Origin: Clostridium fallax
Lineage (GTDB): Bacteria; Bacillota; Clostridia; Clostridiales; Clostridiaceae
NCBI RefSeq assembly: GCF_900129365.1
Contig: NZ_FQVM01000023.1
Location: forward strand, 1 to 41,299
Length of the DNA stretch: 41,299 nucleotides
Direction: 5' to 3'
The notes beneath the pieces are model-generated. The model worked only from the letters and a program-made list of their open reading frames with translations. It was not told the origin of the DNA and searched no databases. Numbering within the stretch: the stretch's first letter is position 1; each line of letters starts with the position of its first letter. Positions 1 to 7,369 of this stretch are shown here, piece after piece. The position numbers and the translations under genes are program-made.

Positions 1-64
1 ATTGTCAGTCGATTTCATTTTATCATAGGAGTTCTTTTTTTCTTCAGAGCTAAAGCCTTTTTAT

Positions 65-83
65 CCACTGGCATAGCCAGTGG
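65..83. repeat. GC-rich perfect inverted repeat
   Basis: An 8-bp perfect stem (CCACTGGC / GCCAGTGG) with loop ATA is followed on the plus strand by TTTT. It is far richer in G+C than the other hairpins in the window. It could be a plus-strand terminator for something left of the window, or a foldback end of an IS200/IS605-type element. No transposase is visible, so the identity is open. Confidence 0.5.
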
Positions 84-100
84 TTTTCAACGCAATATAA

Positions 101-130
101 AAAACTCCTAGAAAAATCTAGGAGTTTTTT
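101..130. terminator. Bidirectional intrinsic terminator after the glycerol-3-phosphate operon
   Basis: AACTCCTAG pairs with CTAGGAGTT around a short A-rich loop, and both sides carry A/T runs, so it works in either direction. It lies just past the stop of the DUF1667 gene and should end the minus-strand operon that contains the G3P dehydrogenase. Confidence 0.85.
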
Positions 131-139
131 AGGTTCTCT

Positions 140-499
140 CTATTTAACTGTCTTTGCAGACACAATATCAACACCTGTATCTAAAACATTGTGAATTATA
201 ACTTGTCCTACTTCCACAGGTAAAGTAACCTCTACAGAGTCTATCTCTTTCATAACGTCAAATATTTTACCCTTTGGAATAGCATCCTTAGTTTTTACAG
301 GAACCATTTTATTTTTTATATCTTTTATTTTAACGGTAGAAGTAACAACCCTCACTGGATTTTTCACTTCATTTAATCCATAAATTTCTCCTCTTTTACA
401 AGTGTTTCCTGTTACCTTTTCATTTTCTATATCTACTTTTAAATGACATCCCTTAGGACATACTATACAAATTAATTCTCTTTCCATTTTATTCACCAT
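140..499 (-). CDS. DUF1667 family protein of the glycerol-3-phosphate oxidation operon
   Basis: This small cysteine-containing protein (119 aa from the first ATG) has CIVCPKGC near the N terminus followed by TCKRG about 20 residues later. That is the Cys pattern of DUF1667 proteins, which sit beside FAD-dependent G3P dehydrogenases in Firmicutes and probably hold an Fe-S or metal site. It follows the FAD oxidoreductase gene at once, whose stop codon it overlaps if the first ATG is used. The ATG at 487 (protein MERELICIVC) is the likelier start: GGATGGTGAA sits at normal spacing before it, and the first ATG touches the AGAGG motif. It probably works with the two upstream flavoproteins, perhaps as a small electron-transfer subunit. 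That role is inferred from context. Confidence 0.8.
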   Translation of the reverse strand: MVNKMERELICIVCPKGCHLKVDIENEKVTGNTCKRGEIYGLNEVKNPVRVVTSTVKIKDIKNKMVPVKTKDAIPKGKIFDVMKEIDSVEVTLPVEVGQVIIHNVLDTGVDIVSAKTVK

Positions 500-1742
500 C
501 CTCTAAAGAAATTGTTATATCTGATTTAACATCTTTTAATTTATCTTTTAGAATGATTATTCTTTCCATCTCTGCTGGTGCTAGGTGAGCTCTCTTAAAG
601 CTTTGAATAACTCTATCTCCTTCTCTAACAACTATAACTTTATTTTGGAAAACGTCTCTAACTCTCATAAATACATTTAATTTATCATCAATTGCATTTA
701 TATCTACTTTTTGAGGTACTGTGTAATTTATATTTTTACCATTTAATATATTTATAAATTCTTCACCTTTTTTCTTACCATTTATGTATTTAGCTGCATT
801 TCTTCCTGCACTTTTTGCTTCTTCTGTAACAAAGTCAACTAGATCATGAACATGAACTACATTACCACATGCAAAGACTCCATCTTTTGAAGTTTCCATA
901 CTTTCAGTTACAATAAGTCCATTTGTTCTTCTGTCTAAAGTTATTCCTGCTTGCTTTGATAATTCATTTTCTGGAATTAATCCAACAGAAAGTAATAATG
1001 TATCACAATCAAATTCCATTTCAGTTCCCTTTATAGGTCTTCTATTTTCATCAACTTTTGCAATTATAACTTTTTCTAATCTATCTTTACCTTGTACATC
1101 TACTACTGTATGTGATAAATATAGTGGTATATCATAGTCATTTAAACATTGAACTATATTTCTATTTAATCCATTAGAATATGGCATAAGTTCAACTACA
1201 GCCTTAACTTCTGCGCCCTCTAAAGTCATTCTTCTTGCCATTATAAGACCAATATCACCAGAACCTAATATTAAAACTTTTTTACCTACCATATATCCTT
1301 CCATATTTATAAATCTTTGAGCAGCTCCTGCTGTAAAGATTCCTGAAGGTCTATCTCCTGGTATATTGATTGCTCCTCTTGTTCTTTCTCTACATCCCAT
1401 AGAAAGTATTATTGCTTTAGCTTCTATAATAATATATCCTTCTTTTGAGTTTATTGCATGTACTCTTTTTTCATTATCAATATCAAGAACCATAGTATCA
1501 AGCTTTACATCTATATTGGTATTTTTAACCATATCTATGAATCTTTCTGCATATTCTGGACCTGTTAACTCTTCTTTAAAAGTATGAAGTCCAAAACCGT
1601 TATGAATACATTGGTTTAATATTCCACCAAGTTCTTTATCTCTCTCTATAATTAATATATTTTTTACTCCGTTTTCATAAGCTTCATAGGCTGCTGCTAA
1701 TCCTGCAGGGCCACCACCAACTACTACTAAATCATATTTCAT
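489..1742 (-). CDS. FAD-dependent pyridine nucleotide-disulphide oxidoreductase-like protein of the G3P operon
   Basis: This 417-aa flavoprotein begins with a Rossmann FAD motif (VVVGGGPAGLAAAYEA, about residues 6-21). It has a second nucleotide-binding glycine motif (LILGSGDIGLIMARRM, about 157-172) and the C-terminal FAD motif GVFACGNVVHVHDLVD. The usual CxxC redox pair of thioredoxin reductase is absent near the nicotinamide motif. The layout matches the oxidoreductase subunit that travels with a BFD-type G3P dehydrogenase and a DUF1667 protein. It likely passes electrons from glycerol-3-phosphate to NAD(P)+ or another acceptor. It sits 12 bases after the dehydrogenase stop and directly before the DUF1667 gene, so the three are almost surely cotranscribed. 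Confidence 0.85.
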   Translation of the reverse strand: MKYDLVVVGGGPAGLAAAYEAYENGVKNILIIERDKELGGILNQCIHNGFGLHTFKEELTGPEYAERFIDMVKNTNIDVKLDTMVLDIDNEKRVHAINSKEGYIIIEAKAIILSMGCRERTRGAINIPGDRPSGIFTAGAAQRFINMEGYMVGKKVLILGSGDIGLIMARRMTLEGAEVKAVVELMPYSNGLNRNIVQCLNDYDIPLYLSHTVVDVQGKDRLEKVIIAKVDENRRPIKGTEMEFDCDTLLLSVGLIPENELSKQAGITLDRRTNGLIVTESMETSKDGVFACGNVVHVHDLVDFVTEEAKSAGRNAAKYINGKKKGEEFINILNGKNINYTVPQKVDINAIDDKLNVFMRVRDVFQNKVIVVREGDRVIQSFKRAHLAPAEMERIIILKDKLKDVKSDITISLEDGE

Positions 1743-1754
1743 AACTAAGCCCTC

Positions 1755-3185
1755 CTATTTTGTTTCACCAGTTAAAATATAAGAATTTTCTTTGTCTAAC
1801 ATTACATCTTCCATTGGCATTTTTAATTCTCTTGCAATTATTTCTTGAACTCTTGGTCCGCAGAAACCTCCTTGGCATCTGCCACAGCCTGGTCTACATC
1901 TTCTCTTTACACCATCTACTGTTCTTGCTCCTAAAGTTCTATTTATACTATCTACAATTTCTCCTTCTGTTATGTTTTCACATCTACAGATTATTCTTCC
2001 ATATCTACTATCTTCTTTTATAAGCTTTGCTTTTTCTTCTGGTGAAAGATCTATAAAGTGAATTTGTTTTCTTGTTCCATCAAAGTTTTTGTTTTCTTCT
2101 AAATTTAATCCTGAACCTTTTATCATCTCAACTACATCAACTGCTATAGCCGGTGCTGATGTAAGACCTGGAGATTTTATTCCAGCAACATCTATAAAGC
2201 CTTTAACATCCTTAGCTTCTTCTACTATAAAATCTTTTCTATCTGAAATTGCTCTTAATCCAGCAAAGTTTCTAATACTTTCTCTAAAATTAACCTTATC
2301 TGTTGTTTTTAATGAAGTCTCTTTTATAAAATCAAGTTGTGATGATTCTGTTGATAAATCCTCTTTATTTTCTCCATCTGTAGAATCTGGACCAACTAAT
2401 AAATTTCCGTGAACTGTTGGTGTTACTAATACCCCTTTACCCATTTTTGTTGGACATTGGAAGATAGTACGAGTAACTAAATCTCCTTGATTCTTATCTA
2501 AGATAAAATATTCTCCTTTTCTTGGATGAATAGTGAAAGCTTCATCACAAATCATATTATGTATTTTATCTGCATATACTCCTGCAGCATTTATAACACG
2601 CTTAGCTTCAATAACTTCTCCTGATGATAATTCAACTTTAAATACATCATCTTTTTTATCAATTGATTTAACTTCTGATCCTAATCTTATTTCTCCACCA
2701 TTATCTATTCCATTTTCTATTATTGCTATTGTTAGTTCATAAGCTCCTACTATTCCACCTGTTGGTGCATATAAAGCTCCTTTTACTTCACCCTTTAAAT
2801 TAGGTTCCATTTTAAGAACTTCTTCTCTATCTAAAATTCTTAAACCTTCTACTCCATTTCTAACTCCATTATTATATAGCTCTTCTACTGTTTTTAAATC
2901 TTCATCGTCAAAAGCTATTATTAATGATCCATTTTGTTTGAAAGGTACTGATAAATCTTTACACAATTTAGGAAACATTTTACTACCTTCAACATTATAT
3001 TTTGCCATTAAAGTTCCTGCTTCTGGATCATATCCTGAATGGACAATTGCTGAGTTAGCTTTAGACGTACCCATTGCTACATCTTTTTCTTTATCTATTA
3101 TAACTACCTTTGAATTATATTTTGTTAATTCTCTAAATATAGAACCCCCTACGATTCCTGCTCCAATAATGGCTACATCATACAT
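1755..3185 (-). CDS. glpA: FAD-dependent glycerol-3-phosphate dehydrogenase with C-terminal BFD-type [2Fe-2S] domain
   Basis: It oxidises glycerol-3-phosphate to dihydroxyacetone phosphate, acting downstream of glycerol kinase. The 476-aa protein opens with a DAO-family FAD motif (AIIGAGIVGGSIFREL, residues 5-20). It ends with a bacterioferritin-associated-ferredoxin-like domain (about 400-455) whose cysteines are in ICRCEN and RRCRPGCGRCQGGFCGP. This resembles the GlpA type of anaerobic dehydrogenase more than aerobic GlpD; 2-hydroxyglutarate oxidase-like enzymes share the fold, but the glpK/glpP context favours G3P. The start has GGAGAG 7 bases upstream. It appears to have its own promoter and a GlpP-type antiterminator leader (3231-3312), so glycerol or G3P should induce it. 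Confidence 0.85.
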   Translation of the reverse strand: MYDVAIIGAGIVGGSIFRELTKYNSKVVIIDKEKDVAMGTSKANSAIVHSGYDPEAGTLMAKYNVEGSKMFPKLCKDLSVPFKQNGSLIIAFDDEDLKTVEELYNNGVRNGVEGLRILDREEVLKMEPNLKGEVKGALYAPTGGIVGAYELTIAIIENGIDNGGEIRLGSEVKSIDKKDDVFKVELSSGEVIEAKRVINAAGVYADKIHNMICDEAFTIHPRKGEYFILDKNQGDLVTRTIFQCPTKMGKGVLVTPTVHGNLLVGPDSTDGENKEDLSTESSQLDFIKETSLKTTDKVNFRESIRNFAGLRAISDRKDFIVEEAKDVKGFIDVAGIKSPGLTSAPAIAVDVVEMIKGSGLNLEENKNFDGTRKQIHFIDLSPEEKAKLIKEDSRYGRIICRCENITEGEIVDSINRTLGARTVDGVKRRCRPGCGRCQGGFCGPRVQEIIARELKMPMEDVMLDKENSYILTGETK

Positions 3186-3230
3186 TATAATCTCTCCTTC
3201 ATTTTCCTTTATCTTTAAATCTAAATAATT

Positions 3231-3312
3231 AAAAAAGCCAAGAACAAAAAGTAGGATATAGATATTTCACTATCCTTCTTTTTGTGCTTGACTCTAACTC
3301 TCTTTGCACAAA
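3231..3312 (-). promoter_or_regulatory. Antiterminator/terminator leader of the G3P dehydrogenase gene, candidate GlpP target
   Basis: On the minus strand a 20-nt arm (3271-3290) pairs almost fully with 3239-3258 and is followed by GCTTTTTT, an intrinsic terminator. Its 5' arm can instead pair through GCACAAA (3281-3287) with TTTGTGC (3306-3312). This makes a 7-bp antiterminator whose loop carries the purine-rich element AGAGAGTTAGAG. The two folds exclude each other. The same arrangement and loop motif recur before glpK. GlpP-type proteins are known to act by antitermination at such leaders. The exact contact site is inferred. Confidence 0.75.
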
Positions 3313-3337
3313 TTAATAATATTTTCTTTTCAAACAT

Positions 3338-3346
3338 ATTATATCA
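3338..3346 (-). promoter_or_regulatory. Extended -10 promoter for the G3P dehydrogenase operon
   Basis: TGATATAAT on the minus strand is a perfect TGnTATAAT extended -10, lying about 25 bases before the antiterminator arm at 3312. No good -35 is visible, as is usual for extended -10 promoters. Its place in the glpK-dehydrogenase gap suggests separate transcription of the dehydrogenase operon. Confidence 0.6.
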
Positions 3347-3410
3347 TAATTTTTTTGAAAAGGATATCACTTTTTTTAAATTTTTATTATTTTTTTATTT
3401 TTTACCTAAA

Positions 3411-4913
3411 TTATTCTGCATCTTCCCAATTCATAGCTCTCTTAACAGCCTTTTTCCAACCCTTGTAGTATTTATCTCTCTTTTCTTCATCTAATTGTGG
3501 CTCAAAAGCCTCTCCTGTATACCAAAGTTTTCTTATCTCATCTTTATCCTTCCAAAAACCTGTAGCAAGACCTGCAAGATAAGCTGCACCTAAAGCAGTT
3601 GTTTCCGTTATTATAGGTCTTACAACTTTTTTACCTATTATATCTGATTGGAATTGCATTAAGAATTTATTTCTACTTGCTCCTCCATCTACTTTTAAGT
3701 TATTTAACTCACACTCACCATCTTCTATCATAGCATCTAAAACATCCTTAGTTTCATATGCTATAGCTTCTAGTGCTGCTCTAATTATATGATTTCTATT
3801 AGCTCCTCTTGTTAAACCAAATATAGCTCCTCTTGCATACATATCCCAGTATGGAGCACCTAATCCAACAAATGCAGGAACAATATATACTCCCCCATTA
3901 TCTTGAACTTTAGTTGCAAAATAATCTGTGTCTGTTGAATCACTTATTATTCTAAGTTCATCTCTTAACCATTGAATAACAGCTCCTCCAACAAATATTG
4001 ATCCTTCTAAAGCGTATTGTACTTTTCCATCTATACCAACTGCTATTGTTGTTAACAATCCATTCTTACTTCTAACTGGAGTTTCTCCTGTATTCATTAA
4101 TAAGAAACATCCTGTTCCATAAGTATTTTTAGCATCTCCTTTATCAAAGGCTGCTTGTCCAAATAAAGCTGCTTGTTGGTCTCCTGCAATACCAGCTATA
4201 GGAACTCTTACTCCACCTTTAACTCCTAAATTAGCATATCCATATACTTCTGATGAATTTCTAACCTCTGGTAACATTGATTTTGGAATATCAAGTATTT
4301 TTAATAGTTTCTCATCCCATTTTAATTCTCTAATATTAAAAAGCATAGTTCTTGAGGCATTAGTATAATCAGTTACATGAACTTTACCATTGGTAAGTTT
4401 CCAAACAAGCCATGTATCTACTGTACCAAATAACAATTCTCCCTTTTCTGCTTTTTCTCTAGCGCCTTCAACATTATCTAAAATCCATTTGATTTTAGTA
4501 CCTGAAAAATAAGCATCTATTAGTAAGCCTGTATTTTCTCTTACATACTCATCTAATCCTTCTTGCTCTTTTAATTTATCGCATATACTAGCTGTTCTTC
4601 TACACTGCCATACTATTGCGTTATATATAGGTTTTCCTGTTTTCTTATCCCAAACTATTGTAGTTTCTCTTTGATTCGTTATACCTATAGCTGCAATGTC
4701 CTCTTGAGTTATATTAGCTTTAGCTAAAGCCTCTTGTAATACCCCATATTGAGTTGCCCAAATTTCCATAGGATCATGTTCAACCCAACCTTCCTTTGGA
4801 TAAATTTGAGTAAACTCTTTTTGACTTACTTCAACTATATTTTGTTCTTTATCAAATATAATTGCTCTTGAACTTGTTGTTCCTTGATCTAATGCTACTA
4901 TGTACTTTTTCAT
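3411..4913 (-). CDS. glpK: Glycerol kinase
   Basis: It phosphorylates glycerol with ATP to glycerol-3-phosphate. The 500-aa length is standard for the family. The FGGY signatures are clear: ALDQGTTSSRAIIF (residues 7-20), substrate residues in NQRETT and WQCRRT, and GIAGDQQAALFG (241-252). The stretch SSEVYGYANLGVKGGVRVPIAG (220-241) lacks the histidine that the PTS protein HPr phosphorylates in many Firmicutes kinases. It instead resembles the E. coli form, with GGVR at 233-236 where fructose-1,6-bisphosphate binds in E. coli (GGTR). The gene follows glpP and lies behind a terminator/antiterminator leader. No glycerol facilitator gene is in the window. Confidence 0.97.
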   Translation of the reverse strand: MKKYIVALDQGTTSSRAIIFDKEQNIVEVSQKEFTQIYPKEGWVEHDPMEIWATQYGVLQEALAKANITQEDIAAIGITNQRETTIVWDKKTGKPIYNAIVWQCRRTASICDKLKEQEGLDEYVRENTGLLIDAYFSGTKIKWILDNVEGAREKAEKGELLFGTVDTWLVWKLTNGKVHVTDYTNASRTMLFNIRELKWDEKLLKILDIPKSMLPEVRNSSEVYGYANLGVKGGVRVPIAGIAGDQQAALFGQAAFDKGDAKNTYGTGCFLLMNTGETPVRSKNGLLTTIAVGIDGKVQYALEGSIFVGGAVIQWLRDELRIISDSTDTDYFATKVQDNGGVYIVPAFVGLGAPYWDMYARGAIFGLTRGANRNHIIRAALEAIAYETKDVLDAMIEDGECELNNLKVDGGASRNKFLMQFQSDIIGKKVVRPIITETTALGAAYLAGLATGFWKDKDEIRKLWYTGEAFEPQLDEEKRDKYYKGWKKAVKRAMNWEDAE

Positions 4914-4969
4914 ATTACCACCTCTAAACTATTTTTTGATTTTTGCCAATAAATGTTTAAAGATGTCAT

Positions 4970-5035
4970 AAAAAAAACCACATAAAAATTCCATAAATTT
5001 TATGTAGTCCTCTCTAACATCTCTATCTCTACATA
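4970..5035 (-). promoter_or_regulatory. Antiterminator/terminator leader of glpK, candidate GlpP target
   Basis: The terminator is ACATAAAA (4998-5005) paired with TTTTATGT (4980-4987), followed by GG and eight T. The competing antiterminator is TATGTAG (5029-5035) paired with CTACATA (5001-5007), 7 perfect pairs. Its loop carries AGAGATGTTAGAG, nearly the loop motif of the dehydrogenase leader. The 5' arm of the antiterminator contains the last Met codon and the TAG stop of glpP, so glpP translation itself may affect the fold. The same hairpin probably also ends glpP transcription when the inducer is absent. Confidence 0.78.
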
Positions 5036-5586
5036 CTCCAAATGTTTTCTCTAGTTGTTGATATACAGGTTGCCCCACATTTTAGTGCTTGCATAACATC
5101 ATCTTTATCAGAAATAAGTCCCCCTGCTATTAATGGCATACTTATACTTTTTGATAAATTTTCTATAACCTTTGATAATAAACCTGGTAACATTTCTAAT
5201 GCATCGCATTCCTCTACTAAGTGTTTTTCCACACTTGCTAAAGATAAGCTATCTATGATGAATATTCTTTGCACTGCTATAAATCCTAGCCTCTTTGCGG
5301 CTCTTACTATTTGTGGTTTAGTACTTATTATCCCTTTAAATTTTGTAGTTATTTTTAAAAACTCTAAAGCTACCTCTTTGTTAGATAATCCTTCTACTAA
5401 ATCCACATGTACTATTCCTATTTTTTGAGCATTTTCTATTTTTTCACTTATTCTTTTTACATTTAAAATGTCTCCAAAGAGAACGAATATAACTTGTACA
5501 TCTGTTTTTAATACTTTGTCTAATTGCTTCTCATCTTTAACTGCTGCTACTATTGGATTGTTTTCTAATATATCTTTAAAATTCAC
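5029..5586 (-). CDS. glpP: Glycerol uptake operon antiterminator regulatory protein
   Basis: This is a GlpP family RNA-binding regulator that, with glycerol-3-phosphate bound, lets transcription pass leader terminators of glp genes. At 185 aa it is the usual length. Family features include NNPIVAAVKDEKQLDKVL near the N terminus, HVDLVEGLSNKEVALEFL in the middle, and EMLPGLLSKVIENLSKSI followed by PLIAGGLISDKDDVMQALKCGA at the C terminus, the phosphate-binding end of a TIM-barrel-like fold. The start is GTG, with GGGAG 7 bases before it. A strong promoter lies just upstream and a glpK leader terminator just downstream. Confidence 0.93.
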   Translation of the reverse strand: MNFKDILENNPIVAAVKDEKQLDKVLKTDVQVIFVLFGDILNVKRISEKIENAQKIGIVHVDLVEGLSNKEVALEFLKITTKFKGIISTKPQIVRAAKRLGFIAVQRIFIIDSLSLASVEKHLVEECDALEMLPGLLSKVIENLSKSISMPLIAGGLISDKDDVMQALKCGATCISTTRENIWSM

Positions 5587-5625
5587 CTTACCGCTCCCTT
5601 TGTAATCATTTTCATTATTTATTTT

Positions 5626-5654
5626 AATATACCACCCTTATTATTCTCTGTCAA
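5626..5654 (-). promoter_or_regulatory. Sigma-A-type promoter of glpP
   Basis: A perfect -35 TTGACA (5649-5654), a 17-base spacer and -10 TATATT (5626-5631) lie on the minus strand about 40 bases before the GTG start of glpP. Confidence 0.8.
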
Positions 5655-5689
5655 TGGTTCTTTAAAATTTAAATCTGCTTTATTTAAAC

Positions 5690-5742
5690 GAAAAAAATTG
5701 ACTTATAAAGGTAATCTTTTTTTATTTACCCTTATAAATCAA
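5690..5742 (-). terminator. Intrinsic terminator of the nucleobase permease gene
   Basis: On the minus strand TTGATTTATAAGGGTAA pairs with TTACCTTTATAAGTCAA with two mismatches and is followed by TTTTTTT. It lies 15 bases after the permease stop. Confidence 0.85.
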
Positions 5743-5756
5743 TTTTATAAAAATTT

Positions 5757-7049
5757 TTATTCGACCTCTTTTTTTAAATTTTTACTTTTACATTGAGATA
5801 CAGTCTCCATTATTAAAGCTACTATTGTTCCTAAAACTAACCCATTACTTAAAAAAGATGTTAAGGCTGGAGAAAGTGACATAAAGGCAGTGGTTGGAAC
5901 AAACATAATTCCTGCACCTATAAATAATGGAATTCCTATTGTGCTATGTAATTTTCCTCTTTCTAAAACTTTATCAAACTCACCAATTCCTAATCCCACC
6001 ATCTTAGCAAAAACAATAAAAATAGCTGAGTATCCAACTGGTGTTGGTAAAGTTGAGAAGAATGCAGTTACTGGAGTTATTGTGCTTATTACTATAACTA
6101 GAATATTACCTACTATAAAAGGCATCATAGATGTCATTTTAGTTTGTGATAAAAAACCAGCTACTGCTGATAATGGTACTGGCCCAATTGCAGAAAATCC
6201 TCCACTTATGATTTGATTTATTCCCGTTATTATTCCTGATTTTTTTATATTTACTTTCTTTTCTTTTCCTTCAATTCCTTCTACCACATTTTTTACTACT
6301 TGTATACTAGCTAACATATTTGTTAAAAGCAATAAGGTTATAAGTAAAACCGTAGGAATCATACTAAATTCCACTTTTGGAAATCCGAAGACGAAAATTC
6401 CTGGAAGTTGAAAAAATCCATTTACTTCCGGCATTGCTTTAGTTAAACCTAGCAAATAAAATAATCCCCATCCAACTATAATTACTATCATAACTGCATA
6501 AGAACTAAGATTTTTAGATTTAGAGATGGAAATTGATATTAAAACTAATATGATTGATATAAGTAAAATCTTAGGAGAAACATCATTTCCTAAATATCCA
6601 ACTCCCATCATTCCTTTTAAAAATCCACTTGCTAGTTGTATAGCTAATAAAATCAAATAAACTCCTACAACTTTAGGAGTAAAATACTTAGATAATTTAT
6701 CTACAATGCCTAATAAACTCAAAACTATACATATAATACCACTTAGCATTAGTGAAAATGATAACACTTGTAAAGTTGGATTTGCTCCTCCAAATAAAGC
6801 TTGAGCTAAACTTGCATATAAAGTAAAAACTCCCCACCAAAGTCCAGCTGGTCCTTCATATATAGGCAGTTTATGTCCAAATAACCCTTGTATTAACCCT
6901 GCTACTCCTAAAACAAAAATAGTTCTTTGTAAAAATAGCATAGTATCTTGAGGGTTAAGTCCAAAACTTGCAGCTACAGCTATTGGCGGTATTAGATTAC
7001 CAGCAATTATAAATATAGTCCACTGTAAAGATGCTATTATTTTTTTCAT
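5757..7049 (-). CDS. NCS2 family nucleobase (xanthine/uracil-type) permease
   Basis: This 430-aa integral membrane protein has about 12-14 hydrophobic segments and is a purine/pyrimidine-cation symporter of the NCS2 (UraA/PbuX) family. Supporting stretches are IPPIAVAASFGL near residue 22, LPIYEGPAGLWWG near 65 and GGFSAIGPVPLSAVAGFLSQT near 288, which occupy the positions of the substrate-binding TM1, TM3 and TM10 regions. The substrate cannot be read from sequence; the proteins nearest in style are annotated xanthine/uracil or purine/pyrimidine permeases. It stands alone with its own promoter and terminator. No purine riboswitch was recognised in its leader, though its 5' end can pair next to the ribosome binding site. 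Confidence 0.88.
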   Translation of the reverse strand: MKKIIASLQWTIFIIAGNLIPPIAVAASFGLNPQDTMLFLQRTIFVLGVAGLIQGLFGHKLPIYEGPAGLWWGVFTLYASLAQALFGGANPTLQVLSFSLMLSGIICIVLSLLGIVDKLSKYFTPKVVGVYLILLAIQLASGFLKGMMGVGYLGNDVSPKILLISIILVLISISISKSKNLSSYAVMIVIIVGWGLFYLLGLTKAMPEVNGFFQLPGIFVFGFPKVEFSMIPTVLLITLLLLTNMLASIQVVKNVVEGIEGKEKKVNIKKSGIITGINQIISGGFSAIGPVPLSAVAGFLSQTKMTSMMPFIVGNILVIVISTITPVTAFFSTLPTPVGYSAIFIVFAKMVGLGIGEFDKVLERGKLHSTIGIPLFIGAGIMFVPTTAFMSLSPALTSFLSNGLVLGTIVALIMETVSQCKSKNLKKEVE

Positions 7050-7128
7050 TTAAATCCCTTCTTTCCTTTTAATCTATATAATAAATAAGTCTAAAAATCA
7101 GGAAGTTTTTAAAAGGAAACTATTTTTA

Positions 7129-7158
7129 ATTTTAACATAGTAATTTAACTTTGTTCAA
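7129..7158 (-). promoter_or_regulatory. Promoter of the nucleobase permease gene
   Basis: The -35 is TTGAAC (7153-7158). An 18-base spacer follows, then -10 TAAAAT (7129-7134) with an upstream TG at extended -10 spacing. It lies about 80 bases before the permease start. Confidence 0.55.
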
Positions 7159-7184
7159 GAAAACAAGTTTAAAGTAAATTTTAT

Positions 7185-7216
7185 ATAAAAAAGCCTTCCC
7201 TAAAAAGGGAAGACTT
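7185..7216 (-). terminator. Intrinsic terminator downstream of the helicase gene
   Basis: AAGTCTTCCC and GGGAAGGCTT form a stem with one mismatch, followed by TTTTTTAT on the minus strand. It lies between the helicase gene and the permease promoter. Confidence 0.85.
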
Positions 7217-7293
7217 AAAAAACATCTTTTGTTTAAAGATTTTAAAATTATGCTTTTATTTATATATTTTTAAATACTATATAATATAGAAGG

Positions 7294-7369
7294 GATTGTT
7301 AAAATAAAAACTATCACTCTAACTTAAAAAAGATTGTTAAATGAAAAACTATCATTTTAATCTTCTATT
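7294..7369. repeat. Imperfect 38-bp tandem repeat overlapping the helicase 3' end
   Basis: Two adjacent copies with a 38-base period both begin GATTGTTAAA and share AAAACTATCA. The second copy contains the stop and last codons of the helicase gene, and the first is its partly diverged non-coding copy. This looks like a small local duplication. No function is evident. Confidence 0.65.

Noticed and set aside
5042..5428. Plus-strand ORF opposite glpP, and similar plus-strand ORFs opposite glpA, mgtE, cobT, cbiT and others
   Set aside because: They are antisense shadows of clear minus-strand genes, lack ribosome binding sites and show low-complexity translations.
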